A stretch of 64,000 bases of DNA from Odontocerum albicorne (GCA_949825065.1 OX463841.1:18856479-18920478), one strand, 5' to 3'; counted from the stretch's first letter, positions 38,646 through 49,965 are shown. The notes: generated by a model from the sequence alone, not told the origin. Made by a program: numbers and translations.

Positions 38646-39947
38646 TTGGGAGTACAAATTAGTTCGGTCCGTTTCCAAAAGATGGCTCTGGCTGTTATGA
38701 ATGGTTCATAGTGACAGCCGATTTTGGCAGTTTCAGAGAGGTTAGACATCTGCCAATAATATTCAGTTTATATCGTTTTGAGTTTCATGCAAAAACCTTG
38801 TTTTGTACAGTGTTGAAAATGTCAAATTTTGTGTTAACCAAGCAGCATCTGGAGGGGGGTTTTAATTTTCTGCTTTAATTGGAAGAAAAGTGCAGCTGAA
38901 GCCCATCGAATGCTTGTCGAAGTTTATGGTGACGCTGCTCCAACTGATAAATCATGTAGGGAATGGTTTAGACGTTTCAAGGATGGAGATTTCAGCGTCG
39001 AAGACAAGCCTCGCTCTGGACAGCCAAAAAAGATTGGAGGACAAAGAATTAGAGGCATTACTCGAAGAAGATCAGAGTCAAACGCAAGAGGAGCTTGCAG
39101 AATCATTGGGAGTGACTCAACAAGCCGTTTCCGTACGATTGAGAGCCATGGGAATGATTCAAAAACAAGGAAATTGGGTGCCTTATGAACTGAAACCGAA
39201 AGACGTTGAAAGGCGATTTTTCACTTGCGAGCAGCTGATTCAATGGAAACAAAGAAAAGGTTTTTTGCATCGGATTGTAACTGGAGATGAGAAGTGGATA
39301 TTCTGCGACAACCCCAAGAAGAAAAAATACTACGCTAAGCCCGGTCAATCGTTGCCATCGACCTCAACATCAACACCAAAACCGAACATACATGGTTCGA
39401 AGATCATGCTCTGTATCTGGTGGGACCAAAGGGGTGTTGTTTACTATGAGGTGCTGAAACCTGGCGATTCCATTGCGGGCGATCGGTATGGGCTACAATT
39501 AATTCGTTTGAGCCGTGCATTGCGAGAAAAACAGCCGGAATACGAGCAAAGACATGATAAAGTTATTCTTCTTCATGACAACGCTCGGCCTCATGTCGCA
39601 AAAGTCGTAAAAAAATATTTGGAAACGCTCAAATGGGATGTTTTACCGCACCCGCCGTATTCCCTGGACATTGCTCCTTCTGATTACTGGTTGTTCCGAA
39701 GGATGCAGCACGATTTGGCAGGTCACCGGTTCACTTCTTTCGTAGAAACCGAAAATTGGCTCCAAACTTGGATCGCTTCAAAAGACGAGTCATTTTTTCG
39801 AGATGGAATTCGAAAATTGCCTGAGAGATGGGAAAAAGTAGTAGCCAGCGATGGACAATACTTTAATTGATCTGTTCATTCATTTTGTTTAGAAATAAAT
39901 GCATTTTTGAACACAAAAAAACGGACCGAACTAATTTGGACACCCAA
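38646..39947 (+). mobile_element. Mariner A3, full length
   Basis: TA at 38644-38645 and 39948-39949. Left TIR TTGGGAGTACAAATTAGTTC, right TIR ending TTTGGACACCCAA with one substitution. It ends only 110 bp before an ATPAF2 splice acceptor. Confidence 0.93.
38819..39870 (+). pseudogene. Mariner A3 transposase, N-terminal frameshifts only
   Basis: Starts MSNFVLTKQH. It is disrupted at about 38850 (CATCTGGAGGGGGG in place of CATTTGCGGGAGG), and the frame is off again around 39030 with one extra base in the AAAAAGATTGG run. From about 39036 to TGA 39868-39870 it is uninterrupted: EELAESLGVTQQAVSV, WVPYEL, GDEKWIFC, LHDNARPHVA and SLDIAPSDYW, where Leu replaces the usual Pro. All three catalytic Asp are present. 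It is the least damaged family A copy over the catalytic domain. Confidence 0.9.
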
Positions 39948-40057
39948 TACTTAATCCTAAAATTTCAATTAATTATAGTATTGGTTAAGATTTAAAGAAA
40001 AATAAAATATTGGTTAAAAGGGAAAGAAATATAAATATTTTTTTTGTTTATTTTTAG

Positions 40058-40251
40058 TGACAAGAAAAAGATTTTATAGAAAAACGGGAATTCTTTGCAG
40101 TGATGGTAAATATGAAATAACATTAGATCAACGCAAACTCAAGACACCCTTCGGAAAACCTTTCTATCTAGAAAGTGAACCTTTAGCAATAGCGGTTGCT
40201 TCAGAGTGGGATTCCCAAAAGGAAAAAATTCAACCGAGTTTTATGCATTTG
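40058..40251 (+). CDS. ATPAF2: ATPAF2 (ATP12) exon, N-terminal domain
   Basis: ATP12 is a mitochondrial matrix chaperone that binds the F1-ATPase alpha subunit before assembly. AG at 40056-40057. Two bases complete a split codon, then come 64 codons: RKRFYRKTGILCSDGKYEIT, LDQRKLKTPFGKPFYLESEP and LAIAVASEWDSQ...MHL. The donor is GTTAGT at 40252, phase 0. The block LDxRKLKTP...AIAVAxEWDSQ is diagnostic of the ATP12 family. The preceding exon with the targeting peptide was not found. Confidence 0.93.
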
Positions 40252-40309
40252 GTTAGTTTCTATTTTTATCAATTTAATGATAAATTTTCATTGTATTGAT
40301 TTTCCAAGA

Positions 40310-40800
40310 GGGATACCAAATTGAATGACACCATAAATGTTTTTATTAGTCTATAAGACCTATGGTAGACCTTTGCTAGATTTTGGCTATCAAATATGGA
40401 ACCGTTATTTTATAAAATATTGAATTTCTTGTAAGTGTTCAAATATGAGCAAGAAAAATTCCAAGACATCTGACTCATGATAGACTGCATTTAATAAAGT
40501 TGCCTACTAGCAACAAAGATGAAATCATGGAGACTTCATTAAATATTATAAGATCTTGAACAGTCTTTATGATCGCTCAGAACTCCACCAACAATTTTCT
40601 TTTAACCAAATTTCACATTTGAGAGAACATCAGTTAAAATTTTCTTAAGCTAAATTCCACAATAATTCAAGGAAACATGTTTTTACCAACCAAGTTGTGG
40701 AATCTTGGAACAAAATGGCCAATAGTGTGAATGCTATGACATTGAACCAGTTTAGAAATTGTCTGTACAGTGATAGTGGTTTTTTGTTTCCTTCGCTAAT
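40310..40800 (+). pseudogene. Jockey-like LINE, C-terminal remnant
   Basis: Plus-strand pieces in shifting frames read YKTYGRPLLDFGYQIWNRY (near 40353-40410), LTHDRLHLIKLPTSNKDE, and FTNQVVESWNKMANSVNAMT followed by LNQFRNCL (near 40690-40770). This is the typical post-RT region and the 'FFTNRVVxxWNxLPxxVVxAxSVNxFKxxLD' tail of jockey/CR1-type proteins. Heavily mutated. Confidence 0.6.
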
Positions 40801-41490
40801 TCTTTTAATTATTTTTCTTTATGCACATATGATAGTTAAACTTGATATATTTACAGCATTCATGCTGCCTGTCTAGCTAAAGTTTCAAACTCTCCTTTAA
40901 TGGTTGTAATTTAGAAAATCCCACCTGTCTTGAGATTTATTAAACTAGTACCATCTACTCATTATCATGTTGTAATAATCTAGATATTTATTCAAACATC
41001 AGATATATAATACATACATGGTGATTGAAGTATTTTTAAGGGTTTCTGTTAAATTAAATGTCATATTTAATATCATTTTAACCCTACAGTGCGCAATGAT
41101 GCACATGTGAATCAATCAAAGTTTTTCTAAATATTTTTGTGTTGAGTGGTATAAACAACGACTCACGCGCTGTTACTAATATGATACAATAATCTCCATG
41201 CTTATAAACCACATAGGTTTAATAGAAAACTGTTTTACCAGTCAATTTGGCAGTTCAAGTTTGACTTGTTGCGCGTTGATGACTTTTGTCATTTGTTCCA
41301 GTTTGAAATCAAATTACTTTATTATTGGTGATCAACGTAAGCTTTTTTTTTTTTCTTTTATTCTTTAGTACATATGTGTAAAATAAGTGAAGTAAAATAT
41401 ATAATTTCATTTATATTATATAATTAACTTACAAATGCGCAGTGATTCATATATGAACCATACTCTTTTTTTTTTTTAAATATAAATATA

Positions 41491-42782
41491 CGAGGGCGAT
41501 CCGATAAGTACTTAGCCTCACCGCCCGATGGCACCACTATCGCAAGAGCAATTTTTTATCGCGTAGTACATTCTCGTTGACAGCTACTGTCAAAATTTCA
41601 GCCGAATCGGACGCGTAGTTTTGTTTTCACCGCGTGTGGAAGCGAGCTTGTCCGCGGATTTGAGAAAAATGGAAAAAGAGCAATATCGGTCGGTGATTCG
41701 ATTCTTGTTTTTGAAAGGGAAATCGCGCAGCGAAATCAAAGAGCGCTTGGATGCTGTGTACGGTGACTGTTCTCCTTCGATGGCGACCGTCAAAAATTGG
41801 TTTAACGAGTTTCAACGTGGTCACACGTCGGTTTTTGATGAGTCACGCCCAGGTGCCCCGAAAACGGCTACCACGGAGGATAACGTGACGAAAATCCACG
41901 ATCTCGTATTGGCAGACCGCCGATTGAAGGTGCGCGAGATAGCTGAGACAGTAGGCATCTCAAAAGACCGTGTGGGTCATATCCTGCATGAAGTATTGGG
42001 CATGAGAAAGCTGTCGGCGCGATGGGTGCCGCGTTTGCTCACTCCGGACAACAAGCGCAACCGTGAGACCACTTCAGAGCAGTGTTTGACGATGTTTAAG
42101 CGCAATCTGAAGGAGTTTCTGCGTCGCTTCGTGACTGTCGACGAAACATGGATACACTGGTACACACCCGAGACCAAGGAACAGTCGAAACAGTGGACTT
42201 CACCCGGCGAACGTGCTCCGAAGAAGGCGAAGACTGTCCTATCAGCCGGAAAGGTGATGGCCACCGTTTTCTGGGATTCAAAAGGTATGATCTACATCGA
42301 CTTCCTGGAGAAGGGCAAAACGGTCACAGGGCTCTACTATGCCGAATTATTGGGTCGATTCGACGCCGAATTGCAGAAAAAACGGCTCCATTTGGCGAAG
42401 AAAAAAGTGCTCTTCCATCATGACAACGCACCGGCTCACACCTCCGCCGTCGCCATGGCCAAATTGGTAGAATTAGGCTACGAACTGCTGCCCCATCCAC
42501 CGTATTCTCCGAATTTGGCCCCGTGCGACTTCTTTTTGTTTCCAAATTTAAAAAAGTCACTCGCCGGGCAGAAATTTGAGTCGAATGAGGAGGTTATCGC
42601 CGCCACGGAGGCCTACTTTGCAGACCTCCAGAAAACGTATTTTTCAGATGGGTTAAAGAAGTTGGAGCATCGCTGGGTCAAGTGTATCGAACTTAAAGGA
42701 GATTATGTTGAGAAATAAATCGCCACTTTTCCAAATTTTTTGTTATTCTTTTGTAGGCTAAGTACTTATCGGACCACCCTCG
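41491..42782 (+). mobile_element. Mariner D2, full length, apparently intact
   Basis: TA at 41489-41490 and 42783-42784. TIRs of 28 bp begin CGAGGGCGATCCGATAAGTAC on the left and CGAGGGTGGTCCGATAAGTAC from the other strand, ending ...TTAGCCT, with two mismatches. Its GC content is clearly higher than its AT-rich surroundings, as expected of a young insertion. Confidence 0.95.
41669..42718 (+). CDS. Mariner D2 transposase, uninterrupted
   Basis: 349 aa, the normal mariner length. Start MEKEQYRSVIRFLFLKGKSR is chosen because family relatives (B, C) start MEK; an upstream extension to 41621 has no counterpart. Two HTH motifs lie in residues 1-110, and WVPRLLT is at 119-125. Catalytic D158 (VDETW), D252 (HHDNAPAH) and D287 (APCDFFLF) give D,D34D. 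The protein ends GDYVEK. There are no stops or frameshifts. Oddities: SPNLAP where SPDLAP is usual (residue 282) and RLHLAKKK where RPHLAKKK is usual (residue 240). These may weaken activity but do not remove the triad. Confidence 0.93.
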   Translation: MEKEQYRSVIRFLFLKGKSRSEIKERLDAVYGDCSPSMATVKNWFNEFQRGHTSVFDESRPGAPKTATTEDNVTKIHDLVLADRRLKVREIAETVGISKDRVGHILHEVLGMRKLSARWVPRLLTPDNKRNRETTSEQCLTMFKRNLKEFLRRFVTVDETWIHWYTPETKEQSKQWTSPGERAPKKAKTVLSAGKVMATVFWDSKGMIYIDFLEKGKTVTGLYYAELLGRFDAELQKKRLHLAKKKVLFHHDNAPAHTSAVAMAKLVELGYELLPHPPYSPNLAPCDFFLFPNLKKSLAGQKFESNEEVIAATEAYFADLQKTYFSDGLKKLEHRWVKCIELKGDYVEK

Positions 42783-42966
42783 TATAAAAACAAAAAAAAA
42801 TATATTTTATTGTATTTTTCATGTGCCAGTACATATTTAATGCATAAATATATTTTTATTTTTTTAATTAAAAAAATCGCGCATTATAGGGTTAAGCACT
42901 ACAACATTTTGATGAACCATGGGGAAATAAATGTTTATTTAACCTTATTGATTTATTTAATTGCAG

Positions 42967-43077
42967 ACTTCCTTATGCAATACAGTTTTGGACAATCCAA
43001 ATAATTTGAACAAATTTGATATGGTCAATTATTTAGTAAACTACCTCACAACTGATGCTTTATTATTTCATTCACAT
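42967..43077 (+). CDS. ATPAF2: ATPAF2 (ATP12) exon
   Basis: 37 codons, phase 0 at both ends: AG 42965-42966, donor GTAAGT at 43078. It encodes TSLCNTVLDNPNNLNKFDMV followed by NYLVNYLTTDALLFHSH. The TxLCNTxLDNP start continues directly from ...MHL of the previous exon, as in other ATP12 proteins. Confidence 0.93.
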
Positions 43078-43169
43078 GTAAGTCATTAAAAATTTTCTTA
43101 TGTTATCACTTTTCTACTGCATGAAAAGAAAATATTATTTTTGTAATATTCAAAAATACAGAAAGAACT

Positions 43170-43290
43170 ATATGATATGGTATATGGATGTGGATAAGGG
43201 GTGAAAAAAGGATGCCACAATAAGAAAATCTGGTACTTTGTTCTCTCTGCCTACCGCAACAGGGAAATGGTGAGGTGGTTTGTATACATG
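43170..43290 (+). repeat. Dispersed repeat, LINE-tail-like
   Basis: Resembles 52300-52410 over about 100 bp (shared 'tatggatgt', 'aaaatctggtactttgt' versus 'aaagtctggcactttgt', and 'tctgcct'). In the second copy the plus frame reads RDRKVWHFVLSA, like a LINE C-terminal tail. Family uncertain. Confidence 0.4.
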
Positions 43291-43716
43291 TACACTGTAA
43301 TGAAAATGGACGGTACCATTTATTTATTAACACTTTCATGCAAATAAACACGTGACAGATTTTATCACTTTTGAGTGAGTGACCTGTTGAAGAATCTACA
43401 AATATCAAAGAGTGTATAGACATTTTGATAACCTTGAAACAATTAAAAAACAATTATTTTGATTCCGGAGGGTCAATGAACAAAACTTCTTTTTTTGTAT
43501 ATGAGAATGAAATTTTTAATATTCTCTTTTTTTTTTAAGATATGCTAATATAAAACAAAACCACTCATGGAGTGGATTCAATCACTATATGGTGTCAAAG
43601 AAGTTGATTAATATTAACAAATTTAAACATCTGTACAGTTTTGATACCTATAAGGTTACAAAATTGATAAGACCTTTACTTGGCAATAAATACAAATTGT
43701 ATTGTATTAAAATTCC

Positions 43717-43790
43717 TTTGTATACAGTACTACCTGTTTGCCATGTGGCGATATCCCCCAATTAACCAGGAAGATGTTCAACGATATGTT
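43717..43790 (-). repeat. SINE body fragment
   Basis: Shares the 'gtatacagta', 'gccatgtggc' and 'ccaggaagatgtt' blocks with the full SINEs. The head is missing here, and a separate head fragment lies at 44450-44515. Confidence 0.55.
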
Positions 43791-44449
43791 AGAAAAAAAA
43801 ATACTGGGGACTCTCGGGTAAATCACCCAACACCGATTAAAATACAATACAATTTTACAATAGCTATTGATCTCCTCCACAATAGCCATTGGCTACAACT
43901 TCGAAGGACATCAAATATCAGGCTGTGAACCAGCTTGAATAGAAATGCTCCTAGTAGGATTGTTCAAACTTTTTGTACAGATGGTTTTTGAAGGGTGATG
44001 TCGCGATCTACTCAGTATACAGGAAAAAATACAAAATTATAATCATTCATAAAAATTTAATATGTATTATTAACAAAAAATTATACAGTGTTAAATTTAC
44101 AAATAAATATTATTATGAAGAGAAAAGATTGGAGACATTGACATTGATAAAACAAATGACAATGTCTTTAAACCTACACAATGTTAATGCCTTAACTATA
44201 AATAATATATTAAAACAATTAATTTCAGTTCGTCATAATTCTTATTAGAACCGACTAAAATAATATTTTTTAGTACGAGTATATACAATGGAAGAAAAAG
44301 TAAAGATTTACTTAAAAGCATGCCACAATCGATTAGTAGTTTTCAACCGACTGGTTGGACACCCCTGTTTTATAGCGTCCCTATGTTCTTGATGGAAGAT
44401 ACTATATAGTATGATAATGAATAAAAGAGAAAATACCATCACTTGGAAT

Positions 44450-44515
44450 AAAATCTGAAACTGCCTGGTGGAAAACAAGCGCTGTATCAACTAGGCCATG
44501 GAGGTTGTCAGTTTT
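44450..44515 (-). repeat. SINE head fragment
   Basis: Minus-strand ATGGCCTAGTTGATACAGCG corresponds to the A-box region of the SINE family. The B box is degenerate. Confidence 0.5.
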
Positions 44516-45053
44516 ATTAGATATGTAGGAAAAGAATCAGTCAGTTGTGCTATGTATTTTACTCATCTTACTACTTATATTGTGTTATTGGAGGATCAAT
44601 AAAAAATAACATTTTAACTGCAAAATGGACGCAAATCCAACTTAATTTGTTTAAATCATTTCTTACAATTTAGGATACTTTTGGTGTAAACAAACATATC
44701 AAAAAATTGAAAAGGCTTGGAAACACTATCAATAATTATTGTATCAAGTGAGTAAAAATAACATGAACAACCATGGGAATATGTTTTAGGGAGGATAAAA
44801 TTAAGAACTTGAGATGTATAACAATTCGGCATCCAGCGTCCTTACAGTTCTGGCACCATTCCATCTTTGAAACAAAAGTTGTTTCATACTGTAGAGAAAC
44901 GTTTATATCTAATGAAGGAAATTATATTTTGGATTTTTTATTAACAAGTAAATTTTTTCATGACACTTATTGTATTAAAAAAATACATTGTTTTCCAGTA
45001 CAACTAATATTATGTGTGAATTATATATATTTTTTATATTGAAAAAATTACAG

Positions 45054-45234
45054 GAAAATGATGCACTACATGACACACAAAAAGAAAAATGGGATCCAGT
45101 AATACAATGGTTTTGTGATCGATTCTTGGTTGATATTAAAAAAACAAGAGGATTTGAAGCATCAGAAATTAGTCCAGAAACTAAAGCCACTTTATCCAAG
45201 CATCTGCTATCATATAGTTTTCCTGCTGTTAATG
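45054..45234 (+). CDS. ATPAF2: ATPAF2 (ATP12) exon
   Basis: AG at 45052-45053. 181 nt, leaving one base before the GTATCA donor at 45235. It encodes EKWDPVIQWFCDRFLVDIKK, then ISPETKATLSKHLLSYSFPA and VNG. The WDPxIxW...RF and SxHLxSY pattern is characteristic of the ATP12 central region. Confidence 0.93.
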
Positions 45235-46014
45235 GTATCAGAATTTATATTTTACTATACTAGTTTAATTGAAATTGAATAGTGACCTGGGGAGAAATTA
45301 ACTGTTACTAAAAACTCTCAAATTTAAATTTTTTGGAAAAGTAAAAATCAGTGCTCCTTTACTATTTGATTTAATGAAAAATCTTCCTTTGTAAGAAAGA
45401 AGAAAAAAAATTATTGTATTCTTGTTCCAATTGAATTTTTTTTTTATTAATTAGCATTTTGGGAAAATTGTTCCTATGTCTAAAACATTATCATCGTAAT
45501 CTTACGTTAGATTTTCAGTAAAGCACTGAAAAGGAGTTTCTGAATTTTATTTATTACTTTTATTTATTACAAAGCCATCTAATTAGTTTTTTGGGAGTTG
45601 ATTCTTAAACCTATTTTATTGATTGTTCTCTTCGCTACATATACACATATCGCAAACTACATCCAATATTCATACAGAGCAGATTGAAGTCATCTGCATG
45701 TTCCGCACTTTGATGTAAATTTCCCTAAAGAAGTTTGTTACTTCCGTAATAACCTGCTTTAAGATAATATTATTAGTTTACAAGAAATGTAATCATCATC
45801 ATAGATGGATAGAAATGAACAGGTAAAAATGAACCAGAATTCATCTTTTCCCATATGATTCATATTAAATGAGAGAAGTTAAAATATGTTTAATCACTAA
45901 AGTAAAATTTCATCTCCGATCCCTTTAAGATAGCAAGTAGATTAGTCTCTGTTTTTCAATACCTCTTTCATTTTAGTCGACTTTGATAGGAAAGAATATA
46001 AGTTTTGATACACT

Positions 46015-46135
46015 TTGTATTGTATACATATACATCGTACACAGTAAAACCTAAAGGGTTTATTCAACCAACAAGAAAAATATAAGAGACCTCAAAATTT
46101 GGAACTGGTTACCAACTAGGCTACAGCAACAGCAT
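46015..46135 (-). repeat. SINE, deleted copy
   Basis: Shares 'acagta.aacct', 'ttattcaaccaac' and, at the head, 'ttaccaactaggct' with the SINE family. The middle is deleted. Confidence 0.5.
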
Positions 46136-46679
46136 CAATTCAACATTCATAACAAGTTTTTGGAAACACACGTTAAAGCTGAATAGATAAGAATTTGAGA
46201 TGTATGGCTGTGCATTTTGGTCAATGGGATGGGATGGACTTCTGTGCAGGAGATTGCTGAGTCAACCCTGAAAAAGTTTGTACTTACTTAATAGTGATGT
46301 TTTAATAAAGAAAAAACCTTTGATATGAGTTTGTAAGAACATGATACAAAATTAACTAAAAAGTACGCGCCAAGTGGGATAAGATCAGGTGAAAAATATA
46401 TATTTTATTTTCCATTCCAATTGTGTTAATATATCGATATCCTATCAACCCAGAAAGAAGAAACTGCGATGGCATTGGAGCTTTTCCTCTGCAGATCTTC
46501 TTCCGAACGAGTCACGGGGCAGTGGGCAAACCATTAAAGGTCGATTTACACACATCAGTGAACTGACAGTGCCGTGACGGTCCCGTGATTCCACCGGCTG
46601 TGATCTCACAGTGATTTTTATTCACAATGGACAGTGTTTTTCCTGTCTTTTTCCAGTCCATTTGAGTGCCCAAGATGGC

Positions 46680-48047
46680 AATGTTTTCGGAAAATGAACT
46701 CTTGATGATTGCTCTGGTTTTGGATGAAGAAGAGGCAGAGCGAGTGAAAAAACGGATGTGGGTGGGTTCATCAGGCATGGAAAATCAGAGCAACAGAAGG
46801 GAAATTTGCCACTCTGTATAAGGAATCGATGGACGATGGAGCAAAGTTTTATGAATACTTAAGAATGTCAGAAAATTCGTTCAACTTTTAAGTAAATTGG
46901 AAGTTTATCTGAAAAAGCAAGACACACACTGGAGAAAATCTATCACCCCTAGATAATTTATGAAAATCTGAAGGATGAGTTGATGCCTACTCCGACAGAG
47001 GAAATGTGGAAGAACATTGCTAATGATTTTTATCAAATGTGGAATTTTCTTAGCTGTATAGGAGCTATTGATGGAAAACACATTACTATTCAGGCTCCTC
47101 CGAACAGCGGATCACTGTTTTTTAGTTACAAAAAAACATTCTCTATAATTTTGTTGGCTCTTGTAGATGCTTATTTTAACGTTATTGCTGTCAATATAGG
47201 GGCCTACGGCAAGAATAGTGATGGGGGAGTTTTTGCCAAATCAAAATTAAGCATAGCACTTCAACATGGCTCATTAACCCTTTTAATCCCAGCCTATTTT
47301 GCATAAAATGTGCGAAAAATCCCAAGCAATTTTTGGCAAAAAAACAGTCTATATTTTATTTTTTATCTCAGTTAATATTAAGTTTTAAAACCTATTTTTT
47401 TTGTGGAGACTTCCCGTAGAGTGTAAAATAATAAGTAATTTTCATATTACATAAAAAAAAATTTTTTTTATTTTATTCAACATAAAAACTTGTATGAAAA
47501 CTTTGAGGCCGATGATCGGATCCCCGTGGGATTTTTCGCATACCGATGGGGCCGATAATCGGTCCCGTGGGATTAAAAGGGTTAAATGTTCCAGTTAATT
47601 CTATCATACCAAACAGAGATACTCAAGTTCCATACGTTATTGTAGGGGATGAGGCATTTTCTCTTAAAAACCATTTGTTGCGACCTTATCCAGGGGATAA
47701 TTTGGATGATGGAAAGCGAACTTCAACTTTCATTTGAGTCGTGCTAAGAGGACATCAGAAAACACTTTTGGTATTTTATCTCAAAAATTAGACTTTACAA
47801 TCAGCGGATTCAGGCCTCTCCCAAACATGTAGATTACATAATTTGGTCCACTTGCTTACTGCATAATTTTATTAAAAAATACGAAAGAAATACATATAAC
47901 TACGTTACTCAGCAAGTGGATTTAAGGAGTCCGGGTCAAACACTACAAAATTTACATTTTCAAGGAGGGAACGCAACGACAGATGCATTTTCTGTTAGAG
48001 AAACATTCAATGAATACTTCACTTCTGATGCTAAGTCACTCCCTTGA
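46680..48047 (+). pseudogene. Harbinger (HARBI1-like) transposase, broken
   Basis: N-terminal pieces in shifting frames: MFSENELLMIALVLDEEE, WVHQAWKIRATEGKFATLYK and FYEYLRMSENSFNF. The DDE nuclease follows: WNFLSCIGAIDGKHITIQAP, SYKKTFSIILLALVDAYFNV, GAYGKNSDGGVFAKSKL. After the MITE come NVPVNSIIPNRDTQVPYVIV, GDEAFSLKNHLLRPYPG and, in another frame, SENTFGILSQKL. Candidate acidic residues are the D of IDGKH, the D of VDA and the E of SENTFG. There are at least two frameshifts in the N-terminal part and one near 47735. Inactive. Confidence 0.9.
47278..47581. mobile_element. Short TTAA element (piggyBac-type MITE) inside the Harbinger gene
   Basis: TTAA at 47274-47277 and 47582-47585. Inverted termini CCCTTTTAATCCCA and complement. 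304 bp between the target copies. The right half carries a 'ccgatgatcgg' palindrome and a related 'ccgataatcgg'. Removing the element with one TTAA rejoins ...LQHGSL and NVPVNS of the transposase in frame. Confidence 0.88.
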
Positions 48048-48348
48048 TTATCAAATGCTTAAATAATATAATAATCTAATATACACAAATATACCAGGTC
48101 TGTAAATATGAAACCAGAATTTGCTCGGCTCTAGTTGTCAATGTAGTGATTGTCAAACCGCATCATTGGCGCCTTTTTCTTGTGTTTACATTTGTCAAAG
48201 ACTTTTAACTCACAACAATACAAGTTTAATACAACTACCTATACATATGTTTTCATAGTGTTGAACATGTCTGTTTTTGTGCCTGAAAACTACGATTTGC
48301 GGACAGCATTGATTTTCTTCAACAATACAAGTTTAATACAACTACATA

Positions 48349-49639
48349 ACACATCGATCAATAAGTCCCGGGAATAACCAACAGATGGCGCCTCTAATAA
48401 CAAATACATACCATTCTCAGTTAGTACCAACCTTTAAAAATTACGTGTCAAACTTTCATGACATTCCGACATTGTGTCATTGAGTTACAGTGGTTTTAGT
48501 GATGCTACTTTTGCTATTTTCAAAACAATGGAAAAAACTGAATTTCGTGTGTTGATAAAGCATTGCTTTTTAATGGGAAAAAATACCATTCAAACTCAGC
48601 GATGACTTGAAAAGTGTTATCCGGGCTCTGCTCCGTCGAAAACAACCATTTGTCGGTGGTATGCTGATTTCAAACGCGGTCGTACAGACAAATGATGCTG
48701 AACGCTCTGCTTGTCCAAATGAGGCTGTTACACCAGAAAACATAGAAAAAAACCTCAAAATCATGATGGAAAATCGCAAAGTAAAGTTGCCTGAGATAAC
48801 TGACATCCTGAAGATATCATTTGGTAGTGTTTACACTATTTTGCATGAACATTTGGTCATGAAAAAGCTTTTTTCGACATGGGTGCCGCGTTTGCTCACA
48901 ATGGAACAGAAACAACAACGCTTCGATGATTCAGAGCGCTGTTTGGCACTGTTTACGCGAAATAAACAGGAGTTTTTGCATCGGTATGTGACAATGGATG
49001 AAACTTGGATCCACCACTATACTCCGGAACCAAATCGGCAGTCAGCTGAGTGGAGAACAGCCGATGAAAGTCGTCCGAAGCGACCAAAAACTCAACGGTC
49101 GGCCGGGAAGGTTATGGCCTCCGTATTTTGGGATGCGCATGGTATAATATTCATCGATCACCTTGAAAAGGGAAAAACCATCAATAGCGAATATTACATA
49201 GCGTTATTGGAGCGATTGAAGGCATAGATTGCAAAAAAACGGCCCCATATGAAGAAGAAAAAAGTTCTCTTTCATCAGGACAATGCACCGTATCACAAGT
49301 CGATGATAACGATGGCCAAATTGCATGAGTTGAACTTCGAATTGCTTCCGCACCCACCGTATTCTTCAGATTTGGCCCCCAGCGACTATTGGCTGTTCGC
49401 AGACCTCAAAAAGATGCTCCAGGGAAAGAGATTTGGCTCCAATGAAGAAGGGATTGCCGAAACTAACGCCTATTTTGAAACCAAAGATAAATCGTTCTAC
49501 ACGGCTGGCATAGAAAAGTTAGGAATGCGTTGGAACGAATGTATGGCTCTTGAAAGAGACTATGTTGATGAATAAAGAAGAATTATGGCAAACAAATGTT
49601 GTTTTAGTAGTTAGTCTTGGGACTTATTGATCGATGTGT
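48349..49639 (+). mobile_element. Mariner B2 (irritans-like), nested in E3
   Basis: TA at 48347-48348 and 49640-49641. TIRs ACACATCGATCAATAAGTCC and complement. 1.29 kb. Confidence 0.92.
48528..49575 (+). pseudogene. Mariner B2 transposase, broken
   Basis: ATG 48528 gives MEKTEFRVLIKHCFLMGKNT. TGA replaces a Trp codon at about 48603-48605. A 2-bp loss near 48690 shifts frame. The frame then runs open through WVPRLLTMEQKQQR, MDETWIHHYTPE and FWDAHGIIFIDHLEKGKT to TAG at 49225-49227 (Glu in B1/B3), and on through HQDNAPYHKS and YSSDLAPSDYW to LERDYVDE and TAA at 49573-49575. The irritans-type catalytic triad is present but split by the stop. Confidence 0.9.
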
Positions 49640-49965
49640 TATATTTGTTTAAAACAAGTGGGGTTTTAAGAATATTGGTTCCAATCAAGAAATATAAAGT
49701 AGAATTAAAAAAATCAACAAAGGAAAAATCTTTCGCATGCGGCTTACTCACCAAACTTGGCTCCATCCGATTACTACTTATTAGCATCGATGGGACACGC
49801 ACTTGCTGAGCAGCGCTTCACTTCTTACGAAAATGTAGGATGATTGGTTTGCCTCAAAAGAACAAGTTTTTTTGGCGTGGCATCCACAAATTGCCAGAGA
49901 TATGGGATAAATGTGTAGCTAGCGATGAGCAATACTTTGAATAAAATATTTTTACCATTTTCATA

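Larger units (their letters stand above)
41078..42895. mobile_element. TTAA element (piggyBac-type) carrying mariner D2
   Basis: TTAA at 41078-41081 and 42892-42895. The termini CCCTACAGTGCGC and, from the other strand, CCCTATAATGCGC match at 11 of 13. Without D2 it is about 0.5 kb and non-coding. Motifs of the GCGCARTGATKCA type recur inside at about 41092 and 41438. Confidence 0.75.
40252..42966 (+). other. ATPAF2: ATPAF2 intron with LINE remnant and TTAA/mariner composite
   Basis: Phase-0 intron of 2715 bp. It contains a LINE remnant (40310-40800) and a TTAA element (41078-42895) carrying mariner D2. Confidence 0.85.
43078..45053 (+). other. ATPAF2: ATPAF2 intron, 1976 bp
   Basis: Holds SINE pieces (43717-43790, 44450-44515) and a LINE-tail-like segment (43170-43290). 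The rest is AT-rich with no other feature. Confidence 0.8.

Noticed and set aside
41491..42782. Bacterial or horizontally transferred gene because of higher GC
   Set aside because: The sequence is a complete mariner with TA duplication and TIRs. The GC difference fits a young transposon.
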